Source: JAFAXD01 sp051985675
Lineage (GTDB): Bacteria > Pseudomonadota > Alphaproteobacteria > Rhizobiales > Xanthobacteraceae
Direction of reading: 5' to 3'
Length of the DNA: 64,000 bases
Assembly (NCBI GenBank): GCA_051985675.1
Contig: JBPYFJ010000002.1
Span: 32,751 to 96,750, forward strand
Shown here: positions 35,683-43,208 of the stretch, one piece after another
Layout of the letters: every line of letters starts with the position of its first letter
How positions within the stretch are numbered: the stretch's first letter is position 1
The notes under the pieces: model-generated
Told to the model about the DNA's origin: nothing
The model's database searches: none
Seen by the model: only the letters and a program-made list of their open reading frames with translations
Program-made: the position numbers and the translations under genes

Positions 35683-36123
35683 AGGCGTCTGCTGTTAGGT
35701 CTGTTATCGAGTCACAAGCGACGTCAAATCCTCAGTGCGAGCCTTCCGCTTTGACCCTAAGCCGACACTGCCGCCATAGCCTTGCTCCATGGGTCCAAAC
35801 CGCGCAGCACAGGCGTGCGAGCGCGCCGCCGCGAGAGCGGCGGAGGAAGCCAAGCGTGTCGAAGCCGAGTAAAGTGATTCGCTCTAACGATGGCCGTTGT
35901 CCTCGATTATCGTGACGACGTCCGCGCTCGCTGCTTTAGAAACTTTGTCAGCTACATCTTTAAACTCTTTGCGGTTCAAGCCTCTCGAGTCGAGATGTGG
36001 TAATCGCCCCGTTCCGCCCGCCTCAGCAGCACGGCGATCACGGATTCAGCATCCTCGGCTTCGGCAATAGACAGGAAGTCAGCGTCGTCATCCTCACCGC
36101 CGCGCGCAGTAGACAGTTAGCCC
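35683..36123. other. gene-poor island segment
   Basis: No convincing gene. A 27-codon frame at about 35789-35872 (Ala/Arg/Glu-rich, helical) has no ribosome binding site and looks like a gene remnant. The segment fits decayed island DNA. Confidence 0.5.
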
Positions 36124-36360
36124 TTAGCGCCACACCTTCCCGGTCAGACGCATTTGCACAGGTTGTTCTATCCAATTTGGCCGCACGTTTACGTTTTCGC
36201 CGCCGCACTCGCTGCACGTCAGGCTCGACTGAAATGACGCCACTGCTACGTCATCCGGGTAGTCGTCCGCACTGAACACGGCCTCGTGCTTGCATCTTTG
36301 ACTGAGGCAATGCACGGCGAGCCCGCGCACGCCCAGGTGACGCATGGTTCGCAGGTTCAT
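36124..36360 (-). CDS. small zinc-ribbon-like protein
   Basis: A 78-residue protein (95 if an upstream start at 36411 is used). It begins MNLRTMRHLGVRGLAVHCLSQ and has Cys in HCLSQRCKHEAVF and CSECGGENVNVRP, a spacing that could bind one zinc, with a conserved-looking ending NWIEQPVQMRLTGKVWR. I recall similar small proteins, often annotated hypothetical, in Bradyrhizobium and relatives. No partner gene is obvious; the ACP-like gene lies 65 nt upstream on the same strand. Function unknown. Confidence 0.65.
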   Translation of the reverse strand: MNLRTMRHLGVRGLAVHCLSQRCKHEAVFSADDYPDDVAVASFQSSLTCSECGGENVNVRPNWIEQPVQMRLTGKVWR

Positions 36361-36425
36361 CGGTAGACCGTGCGGCTGCCTTCGCGCGGATGCCATTCTC
36401 AAGGCCGTCATGAATAGCGTCTAGT

Positions 36426-36725
36426 TCAAGCGGTGCGTTGCTCTTTAGCGCTCTCCAAAAAGCGGATTAAATCCCCGACTACGTTGATCTGTTCGACATC
36501 GTCATCATGCAATTCCAGCCCCGTCCAATCCTCAACGAATATCACCAACTCGAGACGATTAAGCCATCCAACTCCGAGATCACGCGCGAAATGCGTTTGG
36601 TCAGTGACACGTTTGACATCCACACCTAATTGGTCGGCAATCACCTCGCGAATGTTGTCGCCGTTGCAAACCCTCGACGCGATCTCACAGCTTAGCCAGG
36701 TACCGTCTGCGCTTATGGTCGTCAT
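36426..36725 (-). CDS. acyl-carrier-protein-like protein lacking the serine
   Basis: A 99-residue protein whose residues 24-92 follow the ACP fold: VIADQLGVDVKRVTDQTHFARDLG, then LELVIFVEDWTGLELHDDDVEQINVVGDLIRFLE. The prosthetic-group site, DLG-x-D-S-L in true ACPs, reads DLGVGWL, with Trp54 where the phosphopantetheine Ser should be. It therefore cannot be loaded in the usual way. The first 23 residues (MTTISADGTWLSCEIASRVC) are extra. It is separate from any fatty-acid or polyketide gene and is near the zinc-ribbon-like gene. It may bind ACP partners as a decoy, or be a degenerate or structural protein. Confidence 0.75.
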   Translation of the reverse strand: MTTISADGTWLSCEIASRVCNGDNIREVIADQLGVDVKRVTDQTHFARDLGVGWLNRLELVIFVEDWTGLELHDDDVEQINVVGDLIRFLESAKEQRTA

Positions 36726-37193
36726 AAATCACCCCCCAAGTTCACCCGAGGTCATTCGATCAAACAATTCGCTCAACATTGGGGCCTCAGCGAAGATTTT
36801 CTGCGTGTGATAGTAACGCCACATGCTCCCACGATACCGCGCAGGCTGCTACTTATTCGTTCCGCGCCATCGATCGGCGTAGTGGTGGCGCACCGGATCT
36901 TGGGATAGTCACTTGGGCCCCCGTTCACGCGTGCGTTCTCGGCGACCACACGGTCGTGCGTGGTGAGCGGACTCATTGGCGCACGATGTCCGCTTTGGGG
37001 GTAAAGCGGACATTCGAATATGCGGCGGTGATGTCAGCTAATGACCAGTCCCCGGCGCTACCGCCAGCGGCCCTGCGGCGAATCGCGGTTTGAAACTTGC
37101 CTGAATTAGAAAAGGTGCGGGCCACCCGGTCACATTAACGCCCAAGGGTCGTGCATTGTGTCCGGCCGGTGGATCGACTTGGGGGGTAGTAAG
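36726..37193. other. intergenic island segment with a palindrome
   Basis: No convincing gene in about 470 bases. It holds the perfect inverted repeat at 36986-37013. The short frames on either strand lack ribosome binding sites and domain character. Confidence 0.5.
36986..37013. repeat. perfect 11-bp inverted repeat (ATGTCCGCTTT family)
   Basis: ATGTCCGCTTT at 36986-36996 pairs exactly with AAAGCGGACAT at 37003-37013 around a 6-nt G-rich loop. The same core, shortened, is at 34453-34492, and AGCGGACATC is at about 38400, pointing to a dispersed repeat in the island. Confidence 0.75.
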
Positions 37194-37793
37194 ATGTTCA
37201 GCAAGATTGGGCGCCTGTTCAAAAGGCCACAACAGACAATCGGCTCCAAGCCAGAGTTGGCCGCTAGTTTTATGCTCTATCAATTCCTTGAACGTGGCTG
37301 GGACCTTCCGAAAGAACTTATTGACGAATGTTTGGAAGATGCTGGTCCCGATTTCCGTTCGATGATTAAGGGATGGATATTGGTCTACTGCGCTTGGCTG
37401 TTTCGGCTGGCCTGCATACGCCAATTTGGTGGGCCCTTTGAAAAAGACATGATGGCCACCCTCCGTGTTCGGCTCCTGAAGCCAGAACTTGCCTCAGTTA
37501 AAGAGCTGCCGGACATGTTTGAGTTTTGGTTCGGGAAGCTCGACACAGCGACTTCTGAGGGGAAGAAGGACGCACCGGCAGTTAATGGTGTGCCGGTTCC
37601 TTCCACCTATTTTGCAGCGCTTGCGTTCATTGCGCTCGACCGCGACAGCCACTGGCATATGGACGAACCCGCGGCGGAGGATGCTCTCGCTGGGGTGGCT
37701 ATGGCGATTTCAAAGGTGCACGACCGAGAGATGCAGGTAATGCCACAATTTGTGGACGGGATAGCCCAGAAGTTTGACGCCCTAGCGGCATAG
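37194..37793 (+). CDS. hypothetical protein, island gene
   Basis: A 199-residue protein that I do not recognise. It starts at the ATG at 37194 (MFSKIGRLFKRPQQ), which has a G-run upstream; a GTG start at 37158 would add 12 residues. The sequence is mostly alpha-helical and has no signal peptide; WILVYCAWLFRLACIRQFGG (about residues 64-83) is one hydrophobic stretch. Later parts are MFEFWFGKL and VPSTYFAALAFIALDRDSHWHM. Codon use looks less GC-biased than the core genes, in keeping with transferred DNA. The next downstream element is a fragment of a binding-protein gene. Confidence 0.65.
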   Translation: MFSKIGRLFKRPQQTIGSKPELAASFMLYQFLERGWDLPKELIDECLEDAGPDFRSMIKGWILVYCAWLFRLACIRQFGGPFEKDMMATLRVRLLKPELASVKELPDMFEFWFGKLDTATSEGKKDAPAVNGVPVPSTYFAALAFIALDRDSHWHMDEPAAEDALAGVAMAISKVHDREMQVMPQFVDGIAQKFDALAA

Positions 37794-37844
37794 CCCCTCG
37801 TCCATCCCGCCATCGTTGCTCGCCGCCGCCGACGAGGAGATTGA

Positions 37845-38024
37845 ATGAGCATGCTCCTTTCCCGACATACAAGACGGCGCACGTTCATTGCTGGGCTGGG
37901 TGGAGCCGCGGCGTGGCCGATCACGGCGCACGCCCAGCAGCCGGCGAAAATCTCTATCGCATTGAGCTCCGTGTCCTTCGGCGCCTGTAACGTAGGGAAA
38001 TCTTTCTTGAATGGATGCGGGTAG
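37845..38024 (+). pseudogene. remnant of a substrate-binding-protein gene
   Basis: A 59-codon frame that begins with a signal peptide (RRRTFIAGLGGAAAWPITAHAQQ, in part) almost identical in style to that of the gene at 34657-35640, followed by PAKISIALSSVSFGACNVG and a stop. A functional binding protein would need about 270 more residues. It is best read as the 5' stub of an ABC_sub_bind gene destroyed by deletion. The following 140 bases contain no further recognisable part of it. Confidence 0.7.
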
Positions 38025-38168
38025 GAGAGTGCCGACGCTCAGGTAGGTGAGTGCCAGCGCTCGCGCGCTTTCATTGTCTCGTCGCATTCGCAACAAACCT
38101 TCTTCAGAAACAACCGACAGCTTGATGAAGCGTCAGATTGATGACGCCTCAACAGAAAGGAAAAGGCC

Positions 38169-38342
38169 ATGTTGAAGAAGCTGATCCTTACCCTAATCCT
38201 GGGTATGGCTATAAGCGGGCCTGCTGCTCCGATCTTCAAGAACGTCTTCGGTATCGGTTCGACCCCTGCCTACGCCGCAGATGACAACAGCCAGGGCGAT
38301 AGCGACGCCCAAGGAGAGGATGGCGACATCGACGGGCAATAG
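38169..38342 (+). CDS. small exported acidic peptide
   Basis: A 57-residue protein. GAAAGGAAAAGG precedes the ATG at 38169. Residues 1 to about 37 form a long signal peptide (MLKKLILTLILGMAISG to STPAYA); the predicted mature peptide of about 20 residues is very acidic (ADDNSQGDSDAQGEDGD). A strong terminator follows at 38357-38394, so it is an independent transcription unit. The acidic tail could bind divalent cations or be a processed signal. I do not know a named family. Confidence 0.7.
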   Translation: MLKKLILTLILGMAISGPAAPIFKNVFGIGSTPAYAADDNSQGDSDAQGEDGDIDGQ

Positions 38343-38356
38343 CAGGCATTAAAAGG

Positions 38357-38394
38357 GGGCCGCTTGTAGCCATAGCAGGCGGCCCAATTTTTTT
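38357..38394 (+). terminator. intrinsic terminator after the acidic peptide gene
   Basis: GGGCCGC at 38357-38363 pairs with GCGGCCC at 38379-38385, followed by AATTTTTTT. It begins 15 nt after the stop codon at 38342. Confidence 0.82.
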
Positions 38395-38414
38395 AGCACA
38401 GCGGACATCGGTGT

Positions 38415-38438
38415 ATTTCTCTGAAATTTCGGAGAAAT
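38415..38438. repeat. 24-bp near-perfect palindrome
   Basis: ATTTCTC, T, GAAATTTC, G, GAGAAAT read symmetrically, with only one mismatched pair. It lies just before a 24-codon frame. AT-rich against a GC-rich background; it may be an operator. Confidence 0.6.
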
Positions 38439-39439
38439 CATGTATGCGGAGGAGTTCGCGGGCCTTGGCTTTGCGTTCCGCCCATCACGCTGCCGCAAGG
38501 TGTCGTGCGCCTAACGACGCCATGTAAAGCGCGGCAGTTGAACCCTCACGCCCGACGCTGGGCCTTACGTATATGGACTTGGCGGATGCTCATGTCCTGG
38601 TTTCACGCGCTTGCCTTGCCGTAAGGCAAACCAAAGGAACGCGATCAGCAACAGGCCGCTCCCAGTTCCGAGCCATTGGTTCCAGATCATAAATGTTGTC
38701 CTGTACGCACTCGATCACGCCATTTGTCGTCGCCGACAACGTCGGCGTTCAATCGGTGTCGTTGCAGGGCTACCAACATACGCCTTCCATCTTTCCACAG
38801 TCTTCCCAAAACCATTTCGAGAAAGCCGCACGAAAGCGGGGCTCAACTAAGCCGCTATGAATATTCAGGAAAGCTGTAACGCCAAAGGCTTTGGCAATCT
38901 AACAACTTGTTAGAGACCGAATAAATTTGGCTGACCGAGAAAGGCGAGCAAGCGATGTTATCCGGCAACGCAATCCTAAGTAATCGAAGCTCGGAAGGCC
39001 CCTGGGTGACTCGCTGGTGAGTTTTGCACGCAAGTCTACGCAGGAACGCCCGGAAGCAAGCAAATCGCACTAGCGGGCTGCGCTGAGTCAGCAACGGGCA
39101 TCGCAATATCGGTGCAGGAGCAGGGGCTAAATCGTCCTAAGCCCTTGGGGGAACGGGGCCGGTCAGCCCGGCTTAAAACAGACGGCTTCCAAATATCTGG
39201 AAAAGTCTTCCAGACTTCGATTCGCCTTGAGTTCGACGCCTATGTGGGGAACCGACTAAGGCCCGGCGCCATTGACTCCGCGTCCGGTCAGTTGCCATCA
39301 CCCAAGCCCCTATGGCCGGACTGGGAAACAAATAGAAACTGACCGCAGTCCCGCCACTGCGCTCTTTTTCTTGGGGCATAACCCGACCCGCATGTGACCG
39401 GCATCACGCCGTCGTCGTCACGGCTGAACTGACGAAGGA

Positions 39440-39508
39440 GGGCCCCGATCATCCAACACGTGAAGGGGTCTCACGTGTCACGGGGGTGGGGAGCGGTGAT
39501 CGGGACCC
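39440..39508. other. nested stem structure, possible small RNA or attachment-type site
   Basis: An outer helix (GGGCCCCGATCA at 39440-39451 with TGATCGGGACCC at 39497-39508; 11 of 12 pairs) encloses a perfect inner hairpin (ACACGTGA at 39456-39463 with TCACGTGT at 39471-39478). This is a stable two-level structure outside any gene, 20 bp from a minus-strand terminator. Confidence 0.45.
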
Positions 39509-39528
39509 AGCTCGACTAGAGAATACGC

Positions 39529-39551
39529 AATAAAAGACCCCGGCAGGGGTC
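39529..39551 (-). terminator. minus-strand intrinsic terminator
   Basis: On the minus strand GACCCC, loop TGCC, GGGGTC and then TTTTATT. Stem at 39536-39541 and 39546-39551. It would end a transcript coming from the right, for example that of the small membrane protein at 39895-40020. Confidence 0.6.
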
Positions 39552-39894
39552 AGGTTATTCCGCGCTTGGCCGCAGACGCTGAACGCCCAACGTGCCGAGC
39601 GTCATTGGCGGCTGGGTGTTTGGCGAGTAGACCGCGCTCTAGATCGCCGGTTCTCACGAACGGCCCGCCTTACGAGGGGACCCAGGTGCGGACAATCAAC
39701 CACTTGTTCGATCCTCGGTAGGCCTGCAATTCAGGGCACATTTGCCGATCGCCCTCGTCGGCGAGGTTCTCACCTCTCGGCCCTAGATCGGCTTCCGCCG
39801 CGCAACGCGAACACATTACCTTAGTCTGGATCACTGGCGAATAAGACCCGATGCGGTTTTCAGCGGGAGCTTCAGCTTGGTTGCCGCGTGAGGG

Positions 39895-40020
39895 TCAGTG
39901 CAGTGCAATCCAAAAACCAGCAGTGGTGAGCACAAGAGCGAGGACGGACACGATCATCACCAGCGTAGTACCCTGCCAGTCGATCCTTGGATGTTCCCAT
40001 CGATGGTGGCGTTGAAACAT
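39895..40020 (-). CDS. 41-residue single-span membrane peptide
   Basis: A short gene whose ATG at 40020 has GGGGAGG 5 nt upstream. The polar, His/Arg-rich N-terminus (MFQRHHRWEHPRIDWQ) is followed by one hydrophobic helix (TLVMIVSVLALVLTTAGFW) near the C-terminus. This is the pattern of a small inner-membrane peptide. A minus-strand terminator lies about 340 bp downstream. No partner is known. Confidence 0.5.
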   Translation of the reverse strand: MFQRHHRWEHPRIDWQGTTLVMIVSVLALVLTTAGFWIALH

Positions 40021-40331
40021 CAAACCTCCCCACACGCTGTCGCGTGAGCGTAGCGCAAGAAAAGGGGCCGCTCTCGTCACATGGGCGAGCGACTGATCCC
40101 GCTTCCCAGTCAGTTGGAATTTCGGACGTAACCTTTTGATACGTCATATGCGCCTTATTCCCGGTTGGAAAAAATCGGCGCCTTATCAATGTGCCGGGAC
40201 GGATTCGATGTCGGCGAGCCTGATCACATATGTCCTCATCGATTCGGAGCAATCAAAAAAACCTTGCGCCCTTGTAGTTCGCAATCGCCACTCCCATTTG
40301 GGTCGCCGGCGGTTGTCGAGTGGAGAATCCC
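40021..40331. other. right edge of the island, no gene seen
   Basis: About 310 bases between the small membrane peptide and the RDD gene. I see no gene, tRNA or clear repeat; it presumably holds divergent promoters. Confidence 0.4.
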
Positions 40332-40826
40332 ATGAGCATGGACCGGATGGGCGCCCCCATGGACATGAAGCCGCACGCCTACGACCCGGTGCGTAACCCG
40401 GAGCTGTTCGATGGCGTGCTGTTGCGCCGCACCTGCGCGTTCATCATCGATATGATCATCATCATGGTGCCGGTCGCCTTGGCGGCCCTGTTCATCCTGC
40501 TCTTCGGGCTCGTGACCTTCGGCCTCGGCTGGCTGCTGTACTGGTTGCTCGAGCCTGCGACCGTCATCTGGGCGCTCCTCTATTACGGCTTCACCCTCGG
40601 CAGCCCGGCGTCTGCCACGATCGGGATGCGGATCATGAATATTCAGCTGCGGACCTGGTATGGCGACCCCTGTTATTTCGTTCTGGGCGCGGTCCATGCG
40701 ATCGCCTACTGGGTCAGTGTGACAGTCCTCACGCCGCTGGTGCTGATCGTGGGCTTTTTCAACGAGAGGCGCCGGCTGCTGCACGACTATGTGGTCGGCA
40801 CGGTCATGATCAGGAATCCGGATTGA
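40332..40826 (+). CDS. RDD family membrane protein
   Basis: A 164-residue RDD-family protein. The start at 40332 follows GGAG. The diagnostic segment is LLRRTCAFIIDMIIIMVPVA (Arg and Asp at the first span), then two more spans (LVTFGLGWLLYWLLEPATVIW and VSVTVLTPLVLIVGFF), SPASATIGMRIMNIQL and the ending RRLLHDYVVGTVMI. Function of RDD proteins is poorly known; some are Na+(Li+)/H+ antiporters. It precedes the aminoacyl-transferase gene on the same strand, a pairing common near hemB in this order. Confidence 0.92.
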   Translation: MSMDRMGAPMDMKPHAYDPVRNPELFDGVLLRRTCAFIIDMIIIMVPVALAALFILLFGLVTFGLGWLLYWLLEPATVIWALLYYGFTLGSPASATIGMRIMNIQLRTWYGDPCYFVLGAVHAIAYWVSVTVLTPLVLIVGFFNERRRLLHDYVVGTVMIRNPD

Positions 40827-40936
40827 CAATCCGGCACGGTTCGGCAGCGGATGAAAAAGACCTTTGACGGGCGGGCTGCGGCGCGCGATCCTTTCGCAAA
40901 CGACCACGGTCGTGAAGAATCATCGGACTGGCCTTT

Positions 40937-41686
40937 GTGACGCAGCACTCACGCAACACTCCCCAGTTCTACCTGACCGCGCCCTCGCCCTGCCCTTACC
41001 TTCCGGGCAAGGAGGAGCGCAAGGTATTCACGCATCTGGTCGGGGAGCGCGCGCCGGAGCTCAATGACCTCCTGACCCACGGGGGATTTCGGCGCAGCCA
41101 ATCAATCGCCTATCGGCCGGCCTGCGAGGCCTGCCGGGCCTGCGTTTCAGTCCGGGTTCTGGTCGACGAATTCCAACCAACCCGCAACATGCGACGCGTT
41201 CTCGAGCGCAACGCCGACATCGTTGGTGAAATGCGGGTCGCGGTGCCGACCTCGGAACAATATTCGGTGTTCCGCGCCTATCTCGACGCCCGCCACCGCG
41301 ACGGCGGCATGGTCGACATGACGGTTCTCGACTACGCGATGATGGTGGAGGACAGCCACGTCGAGACGCGCATGGTCGAATATCGCACGCGCGGTCTCGA
41401 CAGCGCCGTGACGGGTCGCGGCGACGGCGAGCTGCTGGCGGTTGCGCTCACCGACGTGCTCTCCGACGGCCTGTCGATGGTGTACTCGTTCTTCGAGCCG
41501 GATCAGGCCGGCCGTTCGCTCGGAACCTTCATGATCCTCGACCATGTCGCCCGGGCGCGTCGCATGGGATTGCCGCACCTCTATCTCGGGTATTGGGTCA
41601 AGGGATCCCGCAAGATGGACTACAAGGGCCGGTTCGCGCCGCAGGAGCGGCTGATGGCCGACGGCTGGCGCCGCAATCCGCGCTAG
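40937..41686 (+). CDS. bpt: aminoacyl-tRNA-protein transferase (Bpt/Ate type)
   Basis: A 249-residue transferase adding Leu (Bpt) or Arg (Ate) from aminoacyl-tRNA to N-terminal acidic residues for the N-degron pathway. Visible are PCPYLPGKEERKVFTHLVG, the Cys cluster ACEACRACVSVRVLVDEF, the core YRTRGLDSAV region and SLGTFMILDHVARARRMGL with YLGYWVKGSRKMDYKGRF. Bacterial members of this size transfer leucine in the species tested; the specificity here is inferred. It starts with GTG and converges with mntH, their stop codons overlapping. Confidence 0.93.
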   Translation: MTQHSRNTPQFYLTAPSPCPYLPGKEERKVFTHLVGERAPELNDLLTHGGFRRSQSIAYRPACEACRACVSVRVLVDEFQPTRNMRRVLERNADIVGEMRVAVPTSEQYSVFRAYLDARHRDGGMVDMTVLDYAMMVEDSHVETRMVEYRTRGLDSAVTGRGDGELLAVALTDVLSDGLSMVYSFFEPDQAGRSLGTFMILDHVARARRMGLPHLYLGYWVKGSRKMDYKGRFAPQERLMADGWRRNPR

Positions 41687-43035
41687 CGTCCGGTCGCAAA
41701 ATCCACGATTAGCTTCAGATTGAGAATAATGATCGCCGCCGCGATCACGGACGCTGCCGCCGTCAGCCAGCGCGGCGCGACCAGCGCCCCCATCTTGCGG
41801 CGGTCGGCCGTGAACATGACGAGCGGCACGATCGCGAACGGCAGCTGCAGGCTCAAGATCACCTGACTGAGGATCAGGAGCTGGGCGGTGCCCCGCTCGC
41901 CGTACCAGATGGTCACGACCGCCGCCGGCACGATTGCGACCGCGCGCGTGATCAGGCGCCGCGCCCAGCCCGGCAGCCGGATGTCGAGGAAGCCTTCCAT
42001 CACGATCTGTCCTGACAGGGTCGCGGTGACGGTCGAATTCAACCCGCAACACAGCAGCGCAACGGCGAACAGGGTCGGCGCGATCGCGGAGCCGAGCAGC
42101 GGCGCAAGGAACGAGTGCGCCTGATCGAGCTCGGCGACGTCGGTCTTGCCGCTGCTGTTGAACGTCGCCGCCGCCAGGATCAGGATCGATGCGTTGATGA
42201 CGAGTGCCAGCATCAGCGCCAGCGTCGAGTCGGCGGTCGCCAGCATGATCGCCTCGCGCTGCTCGGGGAGGCTCGTGCCGAAACGACGGGTCTGCACGAT
42301 GCCGGAGTGCAGGTAGAGATTGTGCGGCATCACGGTGGCGCCCAGGATGCCCAGCGCCAGATAGAGCTTGTCCGGATTGCTGATGATGTCGGTCGTCGGC
42401 GCGAACCCGCGCAGCACCGCGCCCCAGTGCGGATCAGCCATCGCGATCTGGATCGCAAAGCACGCCGCGATCACGCCCAGCAGGGCGACGATGAAGGCCT
42501 CGACCCAGCGAAAGCCGAGCCGCTGCATCCACAGCACCACGAACACGTCGAGCGCCGTGAGCAGAACCCCGATCTCGAGCGGGATTGCGAACAGGAGATT
42601 GAGCCCGATGGCGGTCCCGATCACCTCCGCGAGATCGGTGGCGCAAATCGCGACCTCGGCTGCCGCCCAGAGCGGGATCGACACCGCGCGTGGAAACGCG
42701 TCGCGGCAGGCTTGCGCGAGGTCGCGCCCGGCGCCGATGCCCAGGCGCGTGCACAGCGCCTGCAGCACGATGGCCATGATGTTGGAGAGCAGCGCAATCG
42801 AGAGCAGCGCATAGCCGAACTTCGAGCCGGCCGCGAGCGAGGTCGCCCAGTTGCCGGGGTCCATATACCCGACCGCGATCAGGTAACCGGGCCCAAGGAA
42901 GGCGAGCAGCCGTTTCCACACCGGCCCGGTCGATCGGACCGTCACCGATCCGTAGACCTCGGAGAGCGACGCGCCAACGCGCTCCCGGCGCCAGCCCGGC
43001 GCCCGGGTCGCGGTGTCGGTAGATGGCTGCAGCAT
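41683..43035 (-). CDS. mntH: NRAMP-family divalent metal transporter MntH
   Basis: A 450-residue proton-coupled Mn(II)/Fe(II) importer with about 11 spans. The metal-site motifs are GYMDPGNWATSLAAGS in the first helix and ATVMPHNLYLHSGIVQ in the sixth. Length is typical. The start at 43035 is preceded by a dyad TGCGAAT-A-ATTTGCA at 43065-43079 that resembles the Mur/Fur-like manganese-responsive box of Rhizobiales. It converges with bpt. Confidence 0.95.
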   Translation of the reverse strand: MLQPSTDTATRAPGWRRERVGASLSEVYGSVTVRSTGPVWKRLLAFLGPGYLIAVGYMDPGNWATSLAAGSKFGYALLSIALLSNIMAIVLQALCTRLGIGAGRDLAQACRDAFPRAVSIPLWAAAEVAICATDLAEVIGTAIGLNLLFAIPLEIGVLLTALDVFVVLWMQRLGFRWVEAFIVALLGVIAACFAIQIAMADPHWGAVLRGFAPTTDIISNPDKLYLALGILGATVMPHNLYLHSGIVQTRRFGTSLPEQREAIMLATADSTLALMLALVINASILILAAATFNSSGKTDVAELDQAHSFLAPLLGSAIAPTLFAVALLCCGLNSTVTATLSGQIVMEGFLDIRLPGWARRLITRAVAIVPAAVVTIWYGERGTAQLLILSQVILSLQLPFAIVPLVMFTADRRKMGALVAPRWLTAAASVIAAAIIILNLKLIVDFATGR

Positions 43036-43064
43036 CGGGCGCCCTCGGGATCACCCAGTTTAAT

Positions 43065-43079
43065 TGCGAATAATTTGCA
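43065..43079 (-). promoter_or_regulatory. candidate Mur (manganese-responsive) operator of mntH
   Basis: The 15-bp dyad TGCGAATAATTTGCA (6 of 7 symmetrical pairs) lies 30 bp upstream of the mntH start. Mur of rhizobia binds sites of this type before mntH and sitABCD; identity as an operator is inference. A second TTGCAA follows at 43081-43086. Confidence 0.6.
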
Positions 43080-43208
43080 GTTGCAAGTACCCTGACGCAG
43101 GTCCGCGATTCTCGCCTGTCGCGGCGGAGCGCACACATGGCTTGTGCGCTTGCGTGCCCCGTTGCGCCGGATCAAGTTGCGCGATCAGGCTTTTCGCTGG
43201 GCGCCACG

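Larger units (their letters stand above)
38395..39894. other. 1.5 kb gene-poor, structure-rich region
   Basis: No convincing protein gene. A 24-codon frame at 38440-38514 (MYAEEFAGLGFAFRPSR) starts right after a palindrome, has no ribosome binding site and may be a remnant. Longer frames here (about 38855-39106 minus; 39112-39342 plus) lack ribosome binding sites and family resemblance. Strong inverted repeats occur at 38415-38438, about 39197-39217, 39440-39508 and 39529-39551. The region could hold small RNAs, or be island junk. Confidence 0.5.

Noticed and set aside
36773..37093. Short overlapping frames on both strands upstream of the 37194 gene
   Set aside because: They cross a palindrome, lack ribosome binding sites and resemble nothing.
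39112..39342. A 76-codon plus-strand frame in the gene-poor island segment
   Set aside because: No ribosome binding site, no signal or domain, and composition not protein-like.
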